Below are positions 62,197 to 64,000 of a stretch of DNA of 64,000 nucleotides, one piece after another. A program made the translations under genes and the position numbers. The notes under the pieces are model-generated. The model was not told the DNA's origin. It searched no databases and was given only the letters and a program-made list of their open reading frames with translations. This stretch comes from Rubrivirga sp. SAORIC476 (GTDB taxonomy: Bacteria; Bacteroidota; Rhodothermia; Rhodothermales; Rubricoccaceae): contig NZ_MVOI01000015.1 in assembly GCF_002283555.1 (NCBI RefSeq), forward strand, positions 186,001 to 250,000, given 5' to 3'. Every line of letters begins with the position of its first letter. The first letter of the stretch is position 1.

Positions 62197-62942
62197 CCGA
62201 CGATCCGCTCGTGTGGTCCGAGCCGTTCTCGATCCGCGCCTACGAGGTAGGCCCGGACGAGACGGCCTCGGTCCTGACGGTCTGTGACCTGCTGCAGGAG
62301 GCCGCGGGCGAGCACGCCCGCGCGTCGGATCGGGAGGGCTTCCCGCTGCCCGACGGCGGCTGGGCGACCTGGGTCCTGTCGCGGCTGCGCGTCGTGATGC
62401 ACCGGCGCCCGGCGATGCGCGAGCAGATCGCGGTCGAGACGTGGCCGTCCGCGATGGACGGGCTCCGCGCCTCCCGCGACTTCCGCGTCACCGGCGCAGA
62501 CGGCGCCCTGCTGGCGGCCGCCACGAGCCTGTGGTTTCTGATCGACGTGGACCGCCGCCGCCCGGTGCGCCTCCCGGCTGCGATGGAAGGCTTCGCAGCG
62601 GCGGGCAAGTCCCGCGCCCTCACCTTCGACGAGCCGCCCGAGACCCCCACCCAGGTCGAGCACTCGACCCCCTTCGCCGTCCGCCGGTCCGACCTCGACC
62701 GCGTCGGGCACGCCAACAACGTGCGCTTCGTGGAGTGGATGCTCGAAGGGCTCCCCGACGATGCCGGGCTCCGCGAGGTGGAGGTGCTCTACCGGTCCGA
62801 GGCGGTGTACGGCGACAAGGTGGTCAGCGAGGCCGGTCCACTCATCGAAGGCCATCGATTCCACCAGCTTCGACGTGCGAGCGATGGCCGTACGTTGGCC
62901 CTCGCCCGTACCCTCTGGACGCCATGCTCCGCACCTTCCTGA
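62193..62942 (+). CDS. acyl-ACP thioesterase family protein
   Basis: A 249-residue double hot-dog protein. The first half has VCDLLQEAAGEHA, WVLSRLRVVMHRRPAMREQIAVETWPSAMDGLRASRDF; the second half has the catalytic-type motif DLDRVGHANNVRFVEWML with Asp, His and Asn as in FatA-type enzymes. It releases fatty acids from acyl-ACP. GTG start in a GTGA overlap with the osmC-like gene. Its end overlaps the rhodanese start by 19 bases. Confidence 0.9.
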   Translation: MTDDPLVWSEPFSIRAYEVGPDETASVLTVCDLLQEAAGEHARASDREGFPLPDGGWATWVLSRLRVVMHRRPAMREQIAVETWPSAMDGLRASRDFRVTGADGALLAAATSLWFLIDVDRRRPVRLPAAMEGFAAAGKSRALTFDEPPETPTQVEHSTPFAVRRSDLDRVGHANNVRFVEWMLEGLPDDAGLREVEVLYRSEAVYGDKVVSEAGPLIEGHRFHQLRRASDGRTLALARTLWTPCSAPS

Positions 62943-63304
62943 TCCTGGCCGTCGTCGCCGTCGGCCTCATCATCGCCTACACCACGCTCACCGGCGGCGA
63001 GTCGGTGCCCACACCCGACGCGGTCTCTGCGATCGCCCAGGGCGCCACGGTGGTCGATGTCCGCACGTCCGACGAGTTCGCCTCCGGCCACGTCGCAGGT
63101 GCCCTGCACGCCGACGTGATGGACGGCCAGTTCGAGCAGCGCATGGCAGCTCTCGACCCGTCCGAGCCGGTCTACCTGTACTGCGCCTCGGGCGTCCGCA
63201 GCGGCCGCGCGGCGGCGGTCCTGGAGGGCATGGGCTTCCAGACCGTCATCAACGCGGGCGGGTACAGCGATCTCGTCGAGGCGGGCGCGCCGGTCGAGCG
63301 CTGA
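62924..63304 (+). CDS. membrane-anchored rhodanese-domain protein
   Basis: A 126-residue protein. An N-terminal hydrophobic segment (FLILAVVAVGLIIAYTTL, ~4-22) is a signal anchor. One rhodanese domain follows with VVDVRTSDEFASGHVAGALH and the active-site Cys in YLYCASGVRSGRAA. It faces the periplasm and may transfer sulfur or act in thiol chemistry. A TACGTT element lies 27 bases upstream inside the thioesterase gene, so a separate promoter is possible besides read-through. Confidence 0.9.
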   Translation: MLRTFLILAVVAVGLIIAYTTLTGGESVPTPDAVSAIAQGATVVDVRTSDEFASGHVAGALHADVMDGQFEQRMAALDPSEPVYLYCASGVRSGRAAAVLEGMGFQTVINAGGYSDLVEAGAPVER

Positions 63305-63307
63305 CGC

Positions 63308-63976
63308 TCACCCTGCGGCCGGGGACGCCTCGGCCTCCAGGCGGGCCAGCACCTCCGCCGCCTCCTGCTGCCCCTCGTCCTGTTGGCGGACCACCAGGAT
63401 GGCGGCCACCGTCATCGCCACGATCAGCAGCACCGACAGCATGCTGAACACGACGTAGCCGGTCGAGGGCATCGCGGGTTCTGGGATCCGGCCATGGATG
63501 CGCTCGACGATGCCTGCGCTGAGCCAGGCCGCCCACCAGACCCCGAGCGGGAGGCGGCGCCCCACCTCGAAGAGGCGCGCGCTGTCGAGCGCCCGTGCAT
63601 CTCCCGAGTCGCGGATCTCGCCCATGATCTGAAACGGCACCCACAGGTTCATCACCGGGACGAAGTATCCCCCCGCGGCCCAGCCCGGGGTGCGATCCGC
63701 GGGCGCGCCGGAGAGGTCCGGGACGAGGCGGTACGCGGCCACCTTCCACGAGGCGAACGCGATGGCCGCGACCACGAAGGCGATCCCGATGACGATGTCG
63801 GGCGTTCGGCCCACGTAGAACGGGTTGAGCGCGTACCACGCCACACTGCCCAGCAGCGCCGCCAGGTAGACGCCGAGCAGAACGCTCGCCGTGGTCGCGA
63901 GGCGGTGCGCCTTGTCGAGGGCCTCGCGCGAAGGAGCGCGCCGGTTGCCGATGGAGCCGATCAGGAGGTCGCTCAC
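63308..63976 (-). CDS. DUF4328 membrane protein
   Basis: A 222-residue protein with five hydrophobic segments. A conserved stretch PGWAAGGYFVPVMNLWVPFQIMGEIRD near the middle is the hallmark of DUF4328 proteins. A short charged C-terminal tail (EEAAEVLARLEAEAS) lies in the cytoplasm. Function unknown. Its stop is 3 bases from that of the rhodanese gene, convergent with it. The start ATG lies 24 bases inside the window edge, so its promoter is not visible. Confidence 0.8.
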   Translation of the reverse strand: MSDLLIGSIGNRRAPSREALDKAHRLATTASVLLGVYLAALLGSVAWYALNPFYVGRTPDIVIGIAFVVAAIAFASWKVAAYRLVPDLSGAPADRTPGWAAGGYFVPVMNLWVPFQIMGEIRDSGDARALDSARLFEVGRRLPLGVWWAAWLSAGIVERIHGRIPEPAMPSTGYVVFSMLSVLLIVAMTVAAILVVRQQDEGQQEAAEVLARLEAEASPAAG

Positions 63977-64000
63977 AGCGCGATCGCGGTCGCGTTGAGG

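Overview
High-GC bacterial chromosome segment, complete except for genes cut at both ends. Protein features point to the Bacteroidota/Rhodothermota side, most likely a marine Rhodothermota relative of the Rubricoccus/Rubrivirga type (inference; no rRNA is present). The supporting traits are a type IX secretion (T9SS) sorting tail on an FG-GAP protein, families typical of these phyla (DUF3098, DUF4783, a LytS/LytTR pair, NamZ/DUF1343), GTG/TTG starts, and an almost complete lack of Shine-Dalgarno sequences. I see no phage, insertion sequence, CRISPR array or tRNA.

Layout. 1-4.2 kb: end of homogentisate dioxygenase, an atypical SDR, and a large exported patatin-like protein. 4.4-15 kb: acyl-CoA synthetase, an M6-type metalloprotease, a MATE exporter, a glycine-zipper protein, a 1320-residue orphan histidine kinase, and a DUF4783 protein. 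15-25 kb: mutS2, a sugar-nucleotidyltransferase, an OmpA-like lipoprotein, a LOG protein, a TPR protein, then a wbpD-wbpE-wbpB-like set for a diacetamido-type sugar. 25-35 kb: class I aminotransferase, DUF4139 protein, NamZ-like lipoprotein, lipoprotein/DUF3098 pair, LytS/LytR-like two-component system, fasciclin protein, alpha/beta hydrolase, AttH/CrtC-like lipoprotein. 35-45 kb: NTF2-like protein, LapA-CorA pair, FG-GAP protein, a YncE-like lipoprotein with a Met/His tail, and a tightly overlapped LD-carboxypeptidase/SemiSWEET/purN/purH operon. 45-54 kb: mreB, mreC and a PBP4-type peptidase; hslV and hslU separated by a TetR regulator, an SDR-like target gene and a NYN protein. 54-64 kb: flippase, DEAD-box helicase, FemAB/GNAT-like protein, a candidate macrodomain protein, a GT2 and polytopic membrane protein pair, an OsmC/thioesterase/rhodanese operon, and a DUF4328 protein.

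Expression signals. A TA(G/C)CTT-like hexamer recurs about 21-25 or 38-39 bases upstream of the start codons of many genes on both strands. I read it as the -7 promoter element. Leaders are usually pyrimidine-rich rather than purine-rich. Co-directional genes are often joined by ATGA, GTGA or TGATG stop/start overlaps. Several GC-rich hairpins serve as terminators. Cell-envelope functions (peptidoglycan turnover, shape, surface sugars, lipoproteins, secreted proteins) dominate the window.

The strongest leads for something new are the divergent macrodomain-like protein, the TetR regulator with paired operators next to a degraded SDR-like gene, the cytochrome-like lipoprotein that has lost its haem motif but gained a metal-binding-like tail, and the promoter/leader architecture itself.
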